This document shows positions 6,839 through 13,996 of a stretch of 33,624 nt of DNA, piece after piece. Position 1 is the first letter of the stretch; every line of letters begins with the position of its first letter. The stretch lies in contig CALCHE010000159.1 in assembly GCA_937901145.1 (NCBI GenBank), forward strand, positions 1 through 33,624, given 5' to 3'. The position numbers were made by a program, and so were the translations under genes. The DNA is from an uncultured Clostridia bacterium (GTDB lineage: Bacteria; Bacillota; Clostridia; Oscillospirales; Acutalibacteraceae). The notes under the pieces were generated by a model. The model was not told the DNA's origin. It did no database searches and saw nothing but the letters and a program-made list of their open reading frames with translations.

Positions 6839-8362
6839 TCAGATGCCGCCGCCTACTGAGCCGTCCCAGGTATCTACAGTAGTAGCCTTCATTTCTTCCT
6901 CGTCGAACCAGCGTGTAGTTACAGCCTTGGTTTCAGTGAAGAAGCGGAATGCATCCTTACCTAAGCAGTGAAGGTTACCGAAGAAGGAGAGCTTGTGACC
7001 TGTGAAGGGGAATACGCCTACGGGTACGGGAATACCTACGTTAACGCCGACCATACCGCCGTCTGTTCTCTTAGCGAACTCTCTGGCATAATAACCGCTC
7101 TGTGTGAAGATAACTGAGCCGTTAGCAAAGGGATTGCGGTTCATAAGTGCAAGGCCTTCCTCGAAGGTCTTTACTCTCTTTATGCAGAGAACAGGTCCGA
7201 AGATTTCCTGTGTACCTACTGTCATTTCTTCTGTAACGTTATCGAAGATAGTGGGACCTACATAGAAGCCCTTTTCACAGCCGGGAACTACAGCATTTCT
7301 ACCGTCGAGAACGAGTGTAGCACCCTCCTCGATACCCTTGTTAATCCAGTTAATAACAGATGCTTTGTGCTCTGCTGTAACTACGGGACCGAGAGTTGAT
7401 TCGGGAAGATATGCAGGGCCGAGCTTAAGCTCTTCAGCGTACTGTTTGAGAAGAGCAACTAATTTATCAGCGATGCCTTCCTGAGCTACTACTACGGGAA
7501 GAGCCATACATCTTTCACCTGCGCAGCCGAAGGCTGAGTTGATGATACCTCTGGCGCTTCTTTCGAGAGCAGCATCATCTAAAACGAGAGCGTGGTTCTT
7601 TGCTTCGCAGAGAGCCTGTACTCTTTTGCCTGTAGCGGCAGCTTCTTTATAAACGTGAAGACCTACCTTGGTAGAACCAACGAAGGTGATACCCTTAACA
7701 TCGGGGTGCTTAAGGAAAATGTCAGCCTCTACTCTGGAGCAGGTTACAAGGTTAACTACGCCCTTAGGAAGACCTGCTTCGCAAAGAAGCTCATTAAGCT
7801 TCATAGCTGTCATAGGAGTCATAGATGCGAGCTTAAGAACGATGGTGTTACCTGATGCGATACAGCAGGGAACCATCCAGCCCATGGGAATCATACCGGG
7901 GAAGTTAAAGGGAACGATACCTGCGAAAACACCTACGGGTTCATAGTAAAGAGTGGTGTCATAGCCGTTTGATGTGTCTCTCATAGAGTCGCCTAAAAGA
8001 GAAATAGGAGCAGAGATAGCAAGTTCAACAGGCTCCTTAACCTTAAGAATGTCACCCTTAGCTTCAGACAGTACCTTACCGTGCTCGAGAGCGCAGAGCT
8101 CTGAAAGCTCATCAAGATGCTCCATAAGAAGCTCACGGAATTTGTAAAGCACCTGTACTCTTTTCATAACGGGTGTATTTGACCAGGCGGGGAATGCTGC
8201 CTTAGCAGCGGCGATAGCCTGTTCTACTTCTTCTGCTGTACAGCAGGGTGTTTCTGCGATAACATCACCTGTGCTGGGGTTGTAGACGGGCATATATTTT
8301 TCGGTTTTTGACTCTAACCACTGACCGTCAACGAAATAGCGTAATCTTTTTACCTGTTCCAT
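6839..8362 (-). CDS. mmsA: CoA-acylating methylmalonate-/malonate-semialdehyde dehydrogenase
   Basis: 507 aa, ALDH6 type. This family oxidises (methyl)malonate semialdehyde with NAD+ and CoA to propionyl-CoA or acetyl-CoA, in valine, thymine or inositol breakdown. Visible features are GIVPFNFPGMIPMGW (residues 148-162), the NAD-fold GITFVGSTKVG (224-234), and catalytic Cys285 in FGCAGERCMA. CEAKNH (252-257) stands where hydrolytic aldehyde dehydrogenases have the general-base Glu; its replacement by Asn is the hallmark of the CoA-acylating group. Ribosome site AAGGAGTTACATAAA, ATG at 8362. It lies 87 bases downstream of the ACP-HAD pair on the same strand. No other valine or inositol catabolic gene is in view, so the substrate (mmsA versus iolA role) is not settled. 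Confidence 0.85.
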   Translation of the reverse strand: MEQVKRLRYFVDGQWLESKTEKYMPVYNPSTGDVIAETPCCTAEEVEQAIAAAKAAFPAWSNTPVMKRVQVLYKFRELLMEHLDELSELCALEHGKVLSEAKGDILKVKEPVELAISAPISLLGDSMRDTSNGYDTTLYYEPVGVFAGIVPFNFPGMIPMGWMVPCCIASGNTIVLKLASMTPMTAMKLNELLCEAGLPKGVVNLVTCSRVEADIFLKHPDVKGITFVGSTKVGLHVYKEAAATGKRVQALCEAKNHALVLDDAALERSARGIINSAFGCAGERCMALPVVVAQEGIADKLVALLKQYAEELKLGPAYLPESTLGPVVTAEHKASVINWINKGIEEGATLVLDGRNAVVPGCEKGFYVGPTIFDNVTEEMTVGTQEIFGPVLCIKRVKTFEEGLALMNRNPFANGSVIFTQSGYYAREFAKRTDGGMVGVNVGIPVPVGVFPFTGHKLSFFGNLHCLGKDAFRFFTETKAVTTRWFDEEEMKATTVDTWDGSVGGGI

Positions 8363-8449
8363 TTTATGTAACTCCTTTTATATTTTATGTCACCTTATAT
8401 TAAGCCACAAAATCAAAAATAAATCAAGACGAAAAGCAAAAATTTTCCC

Positions 8450-9094
8450 TTAAACAATGATTTTTATCAGCTCATTTATGCTGTCGATTACCTTTGCGCC
8501 TGTTTTTTCAAGTGCTTCTCTGCTGTTATGACCTCTCGGAATGAGAATACACTCACAGCCGATGCTCTGAGCTACTTCGAAATCGTGGGTTGTGTCTCCG
8601 ATGAAAAGCACCTCATCACCGGTTACCCCCTTTTCCTCCATCCATTTCTTTGCTATATCCACCTTGCTTCGGGCATAGATATCACCTGTACCGAGAATAT
8701 CGGAAAAGAGATGATCTATACCGTGGAAGGCAACCTGAGAGAAAAGCCATTTGCTTTCAGTCATAGAGAGAATGATCTGCTCCACACCTGCCGTGCGTAA
8801 ATATCTTATAACCCGCTCAGCATCCTCGAAAAGCTCGGCCTCGTGAAAGCGCTGCTCGTATTCGTAAACATAATCTCTGGCTATATCCTCGAATTTTTCG
8901 GTTTCCAGGTCGAAACCCATTTTTTCATAAAAGCGGATAATGGGGAAGGAAAATACCTGATGATATTTTTCGATATTCTCCATCTGCTTAAGCCCTCTTC
9001 TGCGAAGAAGAGAATTTTCGATTTCGAAATTAATCTGCAGATCATCCAGAAGTGTGCCGTTCCAGTCCCACATTATATACCTTATATTCTCCAT
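8450..9094 (-). CDS. HAD-family hydrolase (phosphoglycolate-phosphatase-like)
   Basis: 214 aa. Motif I is WDWNGTLLDD (nucleophile Asp10), with Asn12 where many HAD phosphatases have the acid/base Asp. Motif II is probably ILSMTES, and motif IV is FIGDTTHDFEVA near residues 163-174. A helical cap of ~80 residues lies between motifs I and II. The WNGTL..DD variant is seen in a subgroup of clostridial HAD proteins; the substrate is unknown. The ATG at 9094 is only three bases after the stop of the acyl carrier protein gene, with the ribosome site AAAGGAATG inside that gene's end, so the two are co-translated. Confidence 0.8.
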   Translation of the reverse strand: MENIRYIMWDWNGTLLDDLQINFEIENSLLRRRGLKQMENIEKYHQVFSFPIIRFYEKMGFDLETEKFEDIARDYVYEYEQRFHEAELFEDAERVIRYLRTAGVEQIILSMTESKWLFSQVAFHGIDHLFSDILGTGDIYARSKVDIAKKWMEEKGVTGDEVLFIGDTTHDFEVAQSIGCECILIPRGHNSREALEKTGAKVIDSINELIKIIV

Positions 9095-9097
9095 TTT

Positions 9098-9334
9098 TTA
9101 CATTCCTTTTTTCACCTTGACGATTTCCACAAGCTCACCGAGTGTCCTTAAGGGCTGAAGCTCTTCATCCTCTATAGTTATTTCAAAGGTGTCCTCGATT
9201 TCCATAATACAGTCCACCACATCCAGGCTGTCCAGCTCCATTTCACCGAAGGTCATTTCCTCGGTAAAAACCACATCCTCGTCAAAGCCCATATTTTCTT
9301 TTATTATATCACAGATTCTGTCAAATGTATCCAT
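9098..9334 (-). CDS. Acyl carrier protein
   Basis: 78 aa, standard ACP length, strongly acidic. Ser36 in MELDSLDVVD is the 4'-phosphopantetheine attachment site, and the helix-2 recognition region (DSLDVVDCIMEIEDTFEI) is intact. It carries acyl chains as thioesters. It is not next to fatty-acid synthesis genes. It heads a unit with a HAD phosphatase and possibly mmsA, so it may be a second, specialised ACP rather than the housekeeping AcpP. Ribosome site AAAGGAGATATATA before the ATG at 9334. Confidence 0.9.
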   Translation of the reverse strand: MDTFDRICDIIKENMGFDEDVVFTEEMTFGEMELDSLDVVDCIMEIEDTFEITIEDEELQPLRTLGELVEIVKVKKGM

Positions 9335-9368
9335 TATATATCTCCTTTTTTCTTAAATTTCAAATATT

Positions 9369-9398
9369 ATCATATTATCTATAATGCCCTTGTGTCAA
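9369..9398 (-). promoter_or_regulatory. Promoter of the ACP-HAD operon
   Basis: Minus strand: TTGACA (9398-9393), 18 bases, TATGAT (9374-9369), then about 35 bases to the ATG. Confidence 0.6.
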
Positions 9399-9464
9399 TA
9401 AGTCTAAAAATAAATTAACATACCTTTTTATGGTAAGGCGTATATTTCAGGTAATCATTTCCAA

Positions 9465-9487
9465 TAATTTTCACATCCTGAAAATTA
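9465..9487 (+). promoter_or_regulatory. 9-bp stem-loop abutting the spoIIR ribosome site
   Basis: TAATTTTCA-catcc-TGAAAATTA forms a perfect stem that ends immediately before the AAGGAG of spoIIR. It could influence translation start. There is no U-tract, so it is not a terminator. No clear sigma-A promoter was seen in the 9400-9464 stretch, which would fit a forespore-specific promoter, but I could not identify a confident sigma-F box. Confidence 0.35.
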
Positions 9488-9503
9488 TAAGGAGTAATAC
9501 GAT

Positions 9504-10109
9504 ATGAAACTGAAAGCCATAGAAATATCTGCCCTCATAGCCCTGATTTTCACCGTAATAACCACTCTTTCCTTCGAAAACAGCTGTGAAGGAATCCGTG
9601 AAAAGGTACTGCGTCTGCACGTTATAGCCGCCTCTGACACCGTAACGGATCAGAGCATAAAATATGCCGTAAGAGACGAGATTTTAAGGGACGGAGAGAG
9701 CCTTTTTCACGGAAGTGAAACTGTCCTTCAGGCTGAGGAAAAGATAGGTGCTTCTCTTGACCTGCTGCAGAAAAGTGCAGAAAACACCCTTAAAAAGCTC
9801 GGCTGTGATTATCCCGTAAATGTCGTTTTAGGCAGAACCTACTTCCCTACCAGGCAGTACGAAAGCATCACACTTCCCGCAGGCTACTATAATGCTGTCA
9901 GGGTCATCATCGGTGAGGGCAAGGGTAAAAACTGGTGGTGCGTTATGTTTCCGCCTATGTGTCTCCCCGCCGCCGCTAAGGACAGTCCCGATCTCGACGA
10001 CCTTCTTTCCGAAAAAGAAGAACAGATAGTAACAGGCGGTGAAAAGTACGAAATAAAGTTCTGGTTTGTGGAAAAGTACTATGAACTTAAAGAAAAGTTT
10101 ATACATTAA
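9504..10109 (+). CDS. spoIIR: Stage II sporulation protein R
   Basis: 201 aa. SpoIIR is made in the forespore and secreted to the intermembrane space, where it triggers SpoIIGA to process pro-sigma-E in the mother cell. Family signatures seen are LRLHVIAASDTVTDQ, followed by IKYAVRDEIL, then LPAGYYNAVRVIIGEGKGKN and WWCVMFPPMC. The N-terminal hydrophobic segment (residues 9-25) serves as signal or anchor. Start ATG at 9504 after AAGGAGTAATACGAT. It stands alone, as usual for this gene. It indicates that the organism has, or descends from a lineage with, endospore formation. Confidence 0.93.
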   Translation: MKLKAIEISALIALIFTVITTLSFENSCEGIREKVLRLHVIAASDTVTDQSIKYAVRDEILRDGESLFHGSETVLQAEEKIGASLDLLQKSAENTLKKLGCDYPVNVVLGRTYFPTRQYESITLPAGYYNAVRVIIGEGKGKNWWCVMFPPMCLPAAAKDSPDLDDLLSEKEEQIVTGGEKYEIKFWFVEKYYELKEKFIH

Positions 10110-10135
10110 CACTAAGGCTAACTTCTGCTGAAATA

Positions 10136-10164
10136 TTGTCAATTCTTTAAAATAATGTTATGAT
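10136..10164 (+). promoter_or_regulatory. Promoter of the flavoprotein gene
   Basis: TTGTCA (10136-10141), 17 bases, TATGAT (10159-10164); ATG at 10202. Confidence 0.55.
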
Positions 10165-10201
10165 TATTATTGATAAAATATTATTTCAGGAGTGTTAAAA
10201 T

Positions 10202-11599
10202 ATGAAGAATTGCGATATTTTGATTGCAGGCGCATCCACCACAGGCTCATGGTTCGCTTATCAGATGGCTAAAAGAGGCTTCAATGTAGTAGTAATCGAA
10301 AAGCAGGAAAAGGAAAACATCTCCCGTGAGTATGACATTTTCCATATGGGCAGGGAGGATATGATTAAGTTTGACCTGGAAATCCCCGACAAGGAAAACA
10401 CAAAGGTTTACGGCTTCGAATTTGCCTCCACTGCTGTGGTATCGCCCTACGGTAACTACCCGAAAAGAACTCACGAGGCAGTAGTCGGTATGCACAAGCA
10501 CGAATACATAATGACTATGATCGACCGTGCCGAAAAGGCAGGTGCCGAATATATCTATGACGCTCCCTTTAAGGATTTCATCTACGACGAAATGGGCAAA
10601 ATTATCGGTGCAAAATACGAAACCAAGGACGGTATAAAGGAAATTTACTCTAAGCTCGTAGCCGACTGTACAGGTATTCCCGCTGCCGCCAGAACGAAGC
10701 TCCCCGACACATCCTTCGTAGAAAACTTCAAGCTTACTCCCAAAGATATTTTCTACGTAGTTCTCTACTATGCGAAGTATAAGGATTTATCCGTAGACCC
10801 CACAAAGCTTCACGGCTCCTTCCTGCAGTATAAGACCTGGTCCGCACCCTCAGGCGACGACCACGGCGCTATCCTCGGTGTAGGCGGAAACTACTCCTAC
10901 GACTATGCAGAAGAGGTTTACAAAGACTTCCGTAAAAATGTACCCTGGCCCGAATATACTGTCGACAAGGTGGAAAAGGGTATGACTCCCTATCACAGAG
11001 GTGTTTACTGCTTCACAGAGGACGGCTTCATAGCACTCGGTGATACAGCCTGTCTTACCAAGCCCAACTGCGGCGAAGGCTGTACATCCTCTCTTTATCA
11101 GGTAGAAATCGCTGTGGATGTTATCTCGAAGCTCCTTAATGAAGGAAAAGAGCTTACCCAGAGAAATATGTGGTCCATCAATAAGCGCTACATCGATGTT
11201 CAGGGTAAAGCCTTCGACTCCATGCGTCCCCTTCTCACAGGTATCGTTCAGGCCTCCTACGACGAAGCAGAATACCTTTTCAGAAAAGACATTATCTTCA
11301 GTCAGAAAATCCTGGGCGGAATGGGTGAGGATCTCGCACTCAGCGCCAAGGACATCGCAGAGCTCGTTTCAGGCATCGCATCAGGTGTGGCTACTAAGAA
11401 AATACGACCCTCCACTATCAAGGCTATACTTAAAGGCCTTCTCGACAGCGACAAGGTAGCCAAGCATTACGACACCTATCCCGAAACTCCCGACGGCTTC
11501 CCCGAGTGGAAAAAGAAGGCAGATGAAATCTGGAGTCAGTGTACCTTTATGTATGAGACAGCCGATAAGGATGTAATGAAAAAATTGGGGATTAACTGA
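10202..11599 (+). CDS. Geranylgeranyl-reductase-like FAD-dependent oxidoreductase
   Basis: 465 aa, p-hydroxybenzoate-hydroxylase-fold flavoprotein. The N-terminal dinucleotide fold is DILIAGASTTGSWFAYQMAK (residues 5-24). Its loop reads GASTTG instead of the canonical GxGxxG, a relaxed form seen in some relatives. The second FAD motif FIALGDTACLTKPNCGEG (276-293) is clear. The match is to the geranylgeranyl/digeranylgeranyl-phospholipid reductase superfamily (COG0644 type), which saturates prenyl or related double bonds; the substrate here cannot be given. Ribosome site CAGGAGTGTTAAAAT. Monocistronic between its own promoter and terminator. Confidence 0.75.
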   Translation: MKNCDILIAGASTTGSWFAYQMAKRGFNVVVIEKQEKENISREYDIFHMGREDMIKFDLEIPDKENTKVYGFEFASTAVVSPYGNYPKRTHEAVVGMHKHEYIMTMIDRAEKAGAEYIYDAPFKDFIYDEMGKIIGAKYETKDGIKEIYSKLVADCTGIPAAARTKLPDTSFVENFKLTPKDIFYVVLYYAKYKDLSVDPTKLHGSFLQYKTWSAPSGDDHGAILGVGGNYSYDYAEEVYKDFRKNVPWPEYTVDKVEKGMTPYHRGVYCFTEDGFIALGDTACLTKPNCGEGCTSSLYQVEIAVDVISKLLNEGKELTQRNMWSINKRYIDVQGKAFDSMRPLLTGIVQASYDEAEYLFRKDIIFSQKILGGMGEDLALSAKDIAELVSGIASGVATKKIRPSTIKAILKGLLDSDKVAKHYDTYPETPDGFPEWKKKADEIWSQCTFMYETADKDVMKKLGIN

Positions 11600-11661
11600 T
11601 TCGCAAAGCGGAATAGATTTCATTGACATGAACTGTATTATTCCTGAAAAATTATGATATT

Positions 11662-11690
11662 AACGGATACGGTTTTACTGTATCCGTTTT
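11662..11690 (+). terminator. Terminator of the flavoprotein gene (copy A of a duplicated hairpin)
   Basis: AACGGATAC, 9-base loop, GTATCCGTT, then TTTTT. An inverted near-copy lies at 12202-12238. The tail overlaps the end of the opposing DUF6809-like gene. Confidence 0.85.
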
Positions 11691-11691
11691 T

Positions 11692-11964
11692 TTATTCTGC
11701 ATTTTTAAAAGTATCGAATGTAAATTTAGCTCCTACCCGAAAACCGGAGATGAATTTTTCTATATTACTTAAATGTAAGTAATCGCTGTAAATATCGGCA
11801 TATTCATCAAAAAGCTTCTTTACATCATCTGACATAAAGCTTTTAATGTTTTCTTCTTTTGCTATTAATTCCTTTAGTTTATTTCTCGCTTTTACCGTGA
11901 AGGAATTCGGCATTTCCTGCATATCAATATTACCGTAATATAATTCTTCAATAAAATTTGACAT
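11692..11964 (-). CDS. DUF6809-like small protein
   Basis: 90 aa, largely helical. The N-terminus MSNFIEELYYGNIDMQE resembles the DUF6809 family of small clostridial proteins (from memory, not searched). The C-terminal half includes LFDEYADIYSDYLHLSNIEKF and a FRVGAKF patch. No membrane segment or signal. The start ATG at 11964 has a good GGAGGAGCAGTA ribosome site. The frame stays open up to 12129, but that extension has no ribosome site and crosses the leader stem-loop, so it is not used. Expression probably depends on the structured leader and the terminator-like hairpin just upstream. It is flanked by inverted terminator copies, suggesting it is a small insertion. Confidence 0.65.
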   Translation of the reverse strand: MSNFIEELYYGNIDMQEMPNSFTVKARNKLKELIAKEENIKSFMSDDVKKLFDEYADIYSDYLHLSNIEKFISGFRVGAKFTFDTFKNAE

Positions 11965-11983
11965 TACTGCTCCTCCTGAAAAT

Positions 11984-12017
11984 AAAAAAGTGTGTGCAAA
12001 CCGAAGAAAGCACACAC
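11984..12017 (-). terminator. Intrinsic terminator inside the DUF6809-like leader (attenuator-like)
   Basis: Minus strand: GTGTGTGC, 12-base loop, GCACACAC, then TTTTTT. It lies only ~20 bases before the start codon at 11964 and ahead of the ribosome site. It can either end a short leader RNA or attenuate the gene. Confidence 0.7.
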
Positions 12018-12038
12018 GAAAAATGTCTGACTCCGTTT

Positions 12039-12159
12039 TGCTACCACACAAAATTATTTCACCATTACATAGGAATGACAAAATAGAAGTCAACATTTTT
12101 ACCGAAATAAAAGCGTTCACTCCATACATAATGGTGTTATTTAATTTTGTGTGGTAGCA
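12039..12159 (-). promoter_or_regulatory. Long rod-like leader RNA structure (30-base inverted repeats)
   Basis: The arms TGCTACCACACAAAATTA (18 bases, perfect) and CACCATTA (8 bases, perfect) occur inverted at 12039-12067 and 12129-12159. The insert between them can add GGAGTGA/TCATTCC and TTTTA/TAAAA pairings. The RNA would start at or just before the first arm, given the promoter at 12162-12190. It would therefore fold into a ~120-base rod followed by a terminator: either a leader or a discrete ~170-base small RNA. A terminal-inverted-repeat mini-element is the alternative; no target-site duplication was seen. Confidence 0.5.
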
Positions 12160-12161
12160 GT

Positions 12162-12190
12162 ATTATACCATATTAATCCTTACACATCAA
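12162..12190 (-). promoter_or_regulatory. Promoter of the structured leader / DUF6809-like gene
   Basis: Minus strand: TTGATG (12190-12185), 17 bases, TATAAT (12167-12162). The predicted start falls at the edge of the inverted repeat. Confidence 0.65.
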
Positions 12191-12201
12191 GTAATTATGA
12201 T

Positions 12202-12238
12202 AAAAAGAAAAACGGATACAGTAAAAACCATATCCGTT
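12202..12238 (-). terminator. Terminator of the G5/3D gene (copy B of the duplicated hairpin)
   Basis: Minus strand: AACGGATA, 12-base loop, TATCCGTT, then TTTCTTTTT. Around it, the sequence ATTAACGGATA..GGTTTT.ACTGTATCCGTTTTT matches copy A (11662-11690) in inverted orientation. Confidence 0.8.
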
Positions 12239-12310
12239 AATATTATAGGGAAGTAAAACATCGTTTTTCTGTCGCAGAAAACTTTAATTGCCATTACACA
12301 TTGTGAATTA

Positions 12311-13618
12311 TTAATGTGTTTTCCAGTTCTTTATACCGTTACCCCATTCGAGGATGTAAATATCCACATTACGTCTGCCGAAGTTTCTGCAGTTATTATA
12401 TCCGCGGATATAAAGGTCTACTACCGTACTGCTGTTATAGATAAATCCGCCTGTATCACTGGCGATGCAGTAGCCGTAATTCCACTTTCCGTCAGAGGAA
12501 ACGATGTACATTTTCGTTCCGTAGGGTATCTCTCTCGGGTCTACAGCCACACGTCCCGGCATAGCGGGTGCACCTGTGGAGCAGGTGGTACCTGTGCAGT
12601 AGGCTGTAGCCTTACCTGTGATAACCTTCTTATAATTTACAGGTCTGCCGTTTTTATTGAGAGGTATTTCGAAAGGTGGCTTAAGCTCAGAAATAACCCT
12701 ACCCGATTTTACTGTTGCTCCCGTAAAGCCTGTGGAGCGCACCTTAGTACCTCTGATGAGTACCTGTGTTACAGGCTCCTTTACTACCTTACTGCTGAGC
12801 ACCTCTGTTTCGGTAATCTTGCCGTCAACTATCGTATACTTATACTCATTGAGACTTTTGCCCTTTACGCCCTTTTTCTTTACCTTTTTCTGATCCTCAT
12901 ACATAGAATTGTCGTATTCTACCTTGGTTCTGAAAGCGGTTTTTACGGTTTTGGTCTCCGTTTTATATTCTATTCTCTTTACGGTAAGAGCAGTCGCCTT
13001 TTTAAGCTCTCCGGTCATTTTTTTGGATACTTCATCGAACTGACCGAGATTTATTCCTGCCTGTCTGAGAACACTTTCCACAGTACCGCCTGTGATGTTC
13101 ACAGTCTTCACCTTACCGTCAGCCTTGATTTTAACAGGAAAGGAGCGGGTGATTTCGATGGTCATATCGGAGGTTATACCTACTGCCTGATCGAAATTCA
13201 GCTTGTCGCCGTCTTTAATCTTTACCCCTGCTTTATCGAGAGCAGACTTTACGGTGCCTGCCACATTTACAGAAGCCACCTGCTTGCCTTCGTCATAGAT
13301 AACCACATTATGAGGCTCAGCTACGATGATTATTTTTTCGCCCTCTTCAGGCTTATAGTAATCGAGAACCAGGCTGTTTTCGGAGTCAAGAGTGATTCCT
13401 GCCTTGGCTACGATTTCCTCAGGTGTTTTTTCAGAAAAGCTCATAACCTTATGCTGAACACTGTCGCAGAAAACGTAAGTAACACCGATATCCGATTTAT
13501 AGATAAGAAAACCGATAAGAGCACAGATAAGTATAACCGCCCAGGCGATAACCTTCTTTATGCTTATTCTTCTTATGAATGCAGTAGCGTTAATAAAACG
13601 CATCATATATCTGCCCAT
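12311..13618 (-). CDS. G5 and 3D domain cell-wall protein (YabE-like)
   Basis: 435 aa. A membrane anchor or signal lies at residues ~22-40. Two DUF348 (ubiquitin-like) repeats follow at ~100-145 and ~160-200 (NVVIYDEGK..VASVNVAGTVKSALDKAGV; VKIKADGKVKTVNITGGTV). A G5 domain is at ~215-290 (RIEYKTETKTVKTAFRTKVEY ... EPVTQVLIRGTK). A C-terminal 3D domain is at ~337-424, with Asp360 (AVDPREIPYGT), Asp388 (ASDTGG) and Asp401 (VVDLY). This matches YabE/resuscitation-factor-like proteins; the 3D fold is related to MltA-type murein transglycosylases, so a role in peptidoglycan remodelling is likely. The start at 13618 has an AGGGGAG site about 10 bases ahead. A consensus promoter lies upstream. Confidence 0.88.
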   Translation of the reverse strand: MGRYMMRFINATAFIRRISIKKVIAWAVILICALIGFLIYKSDIGVTYVFCDSVQHKVMSFSEKTPEEIVAKAGITLDSENSLVLDYYKPEEGEKIIIVAEPHNVVIYDEGKQVASVNVAGTVKSALDKAGVKIKDGDKLNFDQAVGITSDMTIEITRSFPVKIKADGKVKTVNITGGTVESVLRQAGINLGQFDEVSKKMTGELKKATALTVKRIEYKTETKTVKTAFRTKVEYDNSMYEDQKKVKKKGVKGKSLNEYKYTIVDGKITETEVLSSKVVKEPVTQVLIRGTKVRSTGFTGATVKSGRVISELKPPFEIPLNKNGRPVNYKKVITGKATAYCTGTTCSTGAPAMPGRVAVDPREIPYGTKMYIVSSDGKWNYGYCIASDTGGFIYNSSTVVDLYIRGYNNCRNFGRRNVDIYILEWGNGIKNWKTH

Positions 13619-13660
13619 AACTGCCGTTCTCCCCTGTCTGAAATTAACGAAATCTTAGGT

Positions 13661-13689
13661 ATTATACAGATTTCTTCCTTTTTTGTCAA
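13661..13689 (-). promoter_or_regulatory. Promoter of the G5/3D gene
   Basis: Minus strand: TTGACA (13689-13684), 17 bases, TATAAT (13666-13661); 43 bases to the ATG. This is a perfect consensus match. The 378 bases between this gene and the endolysin gene otherwise hold the divergent promoter and leader of the lysis operon. Confidence 0.8.
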
Positions 13690-13836
13690 ATTAAGGCGGA
13701 TTTTTTCCTTGGTCAAGAGACACAAAAAACGCTGTATTTTTTTGTTTAAAGGAGACAAAAGCAGAAGAAAAATCATCCTAATATTCCCCTTTTTATCCAC
13801 ACTCTTTCGTCAAAAAGAACAAATTTTTTAAAAGCC

Positions 13837-13865
13837 TTGACAAGAGCAGTTTTTTCACCTAAAAT
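13837..13865 (+). promoter_or_regulatory. Promoter of the lysis operon
   Basis: TTGACA (13837-13842), 17 bases, TAAAAT (13860-13865). It directs a ~120-base leader ahead of the endolysin gene. Confidence 0.7.
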
Positions 13866-13872
13866 TATATAT

Positions 13873-13973
13873 AGTGATTCCGCAAGTCACTTAAAATTTA
13901 ATATTCACTCACAGTTTTTCTGTGAGGTATCAGGCTGCTGTTTTCCCTGTAGAGGGAAAAGGGCAGTTTTTTT
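13873..13973 (+). promoter_or_regulatory. Attenuator-like leader with three hairpins
   Basis: In order: AGTGA...TCACT (13873-13891); CTCACAG-ttttt-CTGTGAG (13908-13926); and CTGC.TG.TTTTCCCT-gtag-AGGGAAAA.GG.GCAG (13935-13966) followed by TTTTTTT. The last is a full intrinsic terminator placed seven bases before the ribosome site (GAAAGGAG, 13980-13987). The lysis genes are thus expected to be made only when termination is prevented. Confidence 0.6.
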
Positions 13974-13996
13974 ATTTTCAGAAAGGAGAAACATTT

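Noticed and set aside
9400..9470. A sigma-F promoter for spoIIR
   Set aside because: A GTATA word is present at about 9440, but no acceptable GGnnAnAnT -10 box lies at the right distance, so no site is claimed.
12039..12159. An invertible promoter (phase switch) bounded by inverted repeats
   Set aside because: The strong promoter lies outside the repeats, so inversion would not flip it. The interior box (TTGACT-N18-TGTAAT) is weak, and no recombinase gene is near. A structured RNA explains the repeats better.
12039..12159. 6S RNA
   Set aside because: It has the rod shape but lacks the large central bubble typical of 6S RNA, and it is followed by a leader terminator and a protein gene.
12314..13831. 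A 505-codon plus-strand frame opposite the G5/3D gene
   Set aside because: It is an antisense shadow of a clearly conserved minus-strand protein. Its product is Cys/Tyr/His-rich without any domain, and it has no ribosome site.
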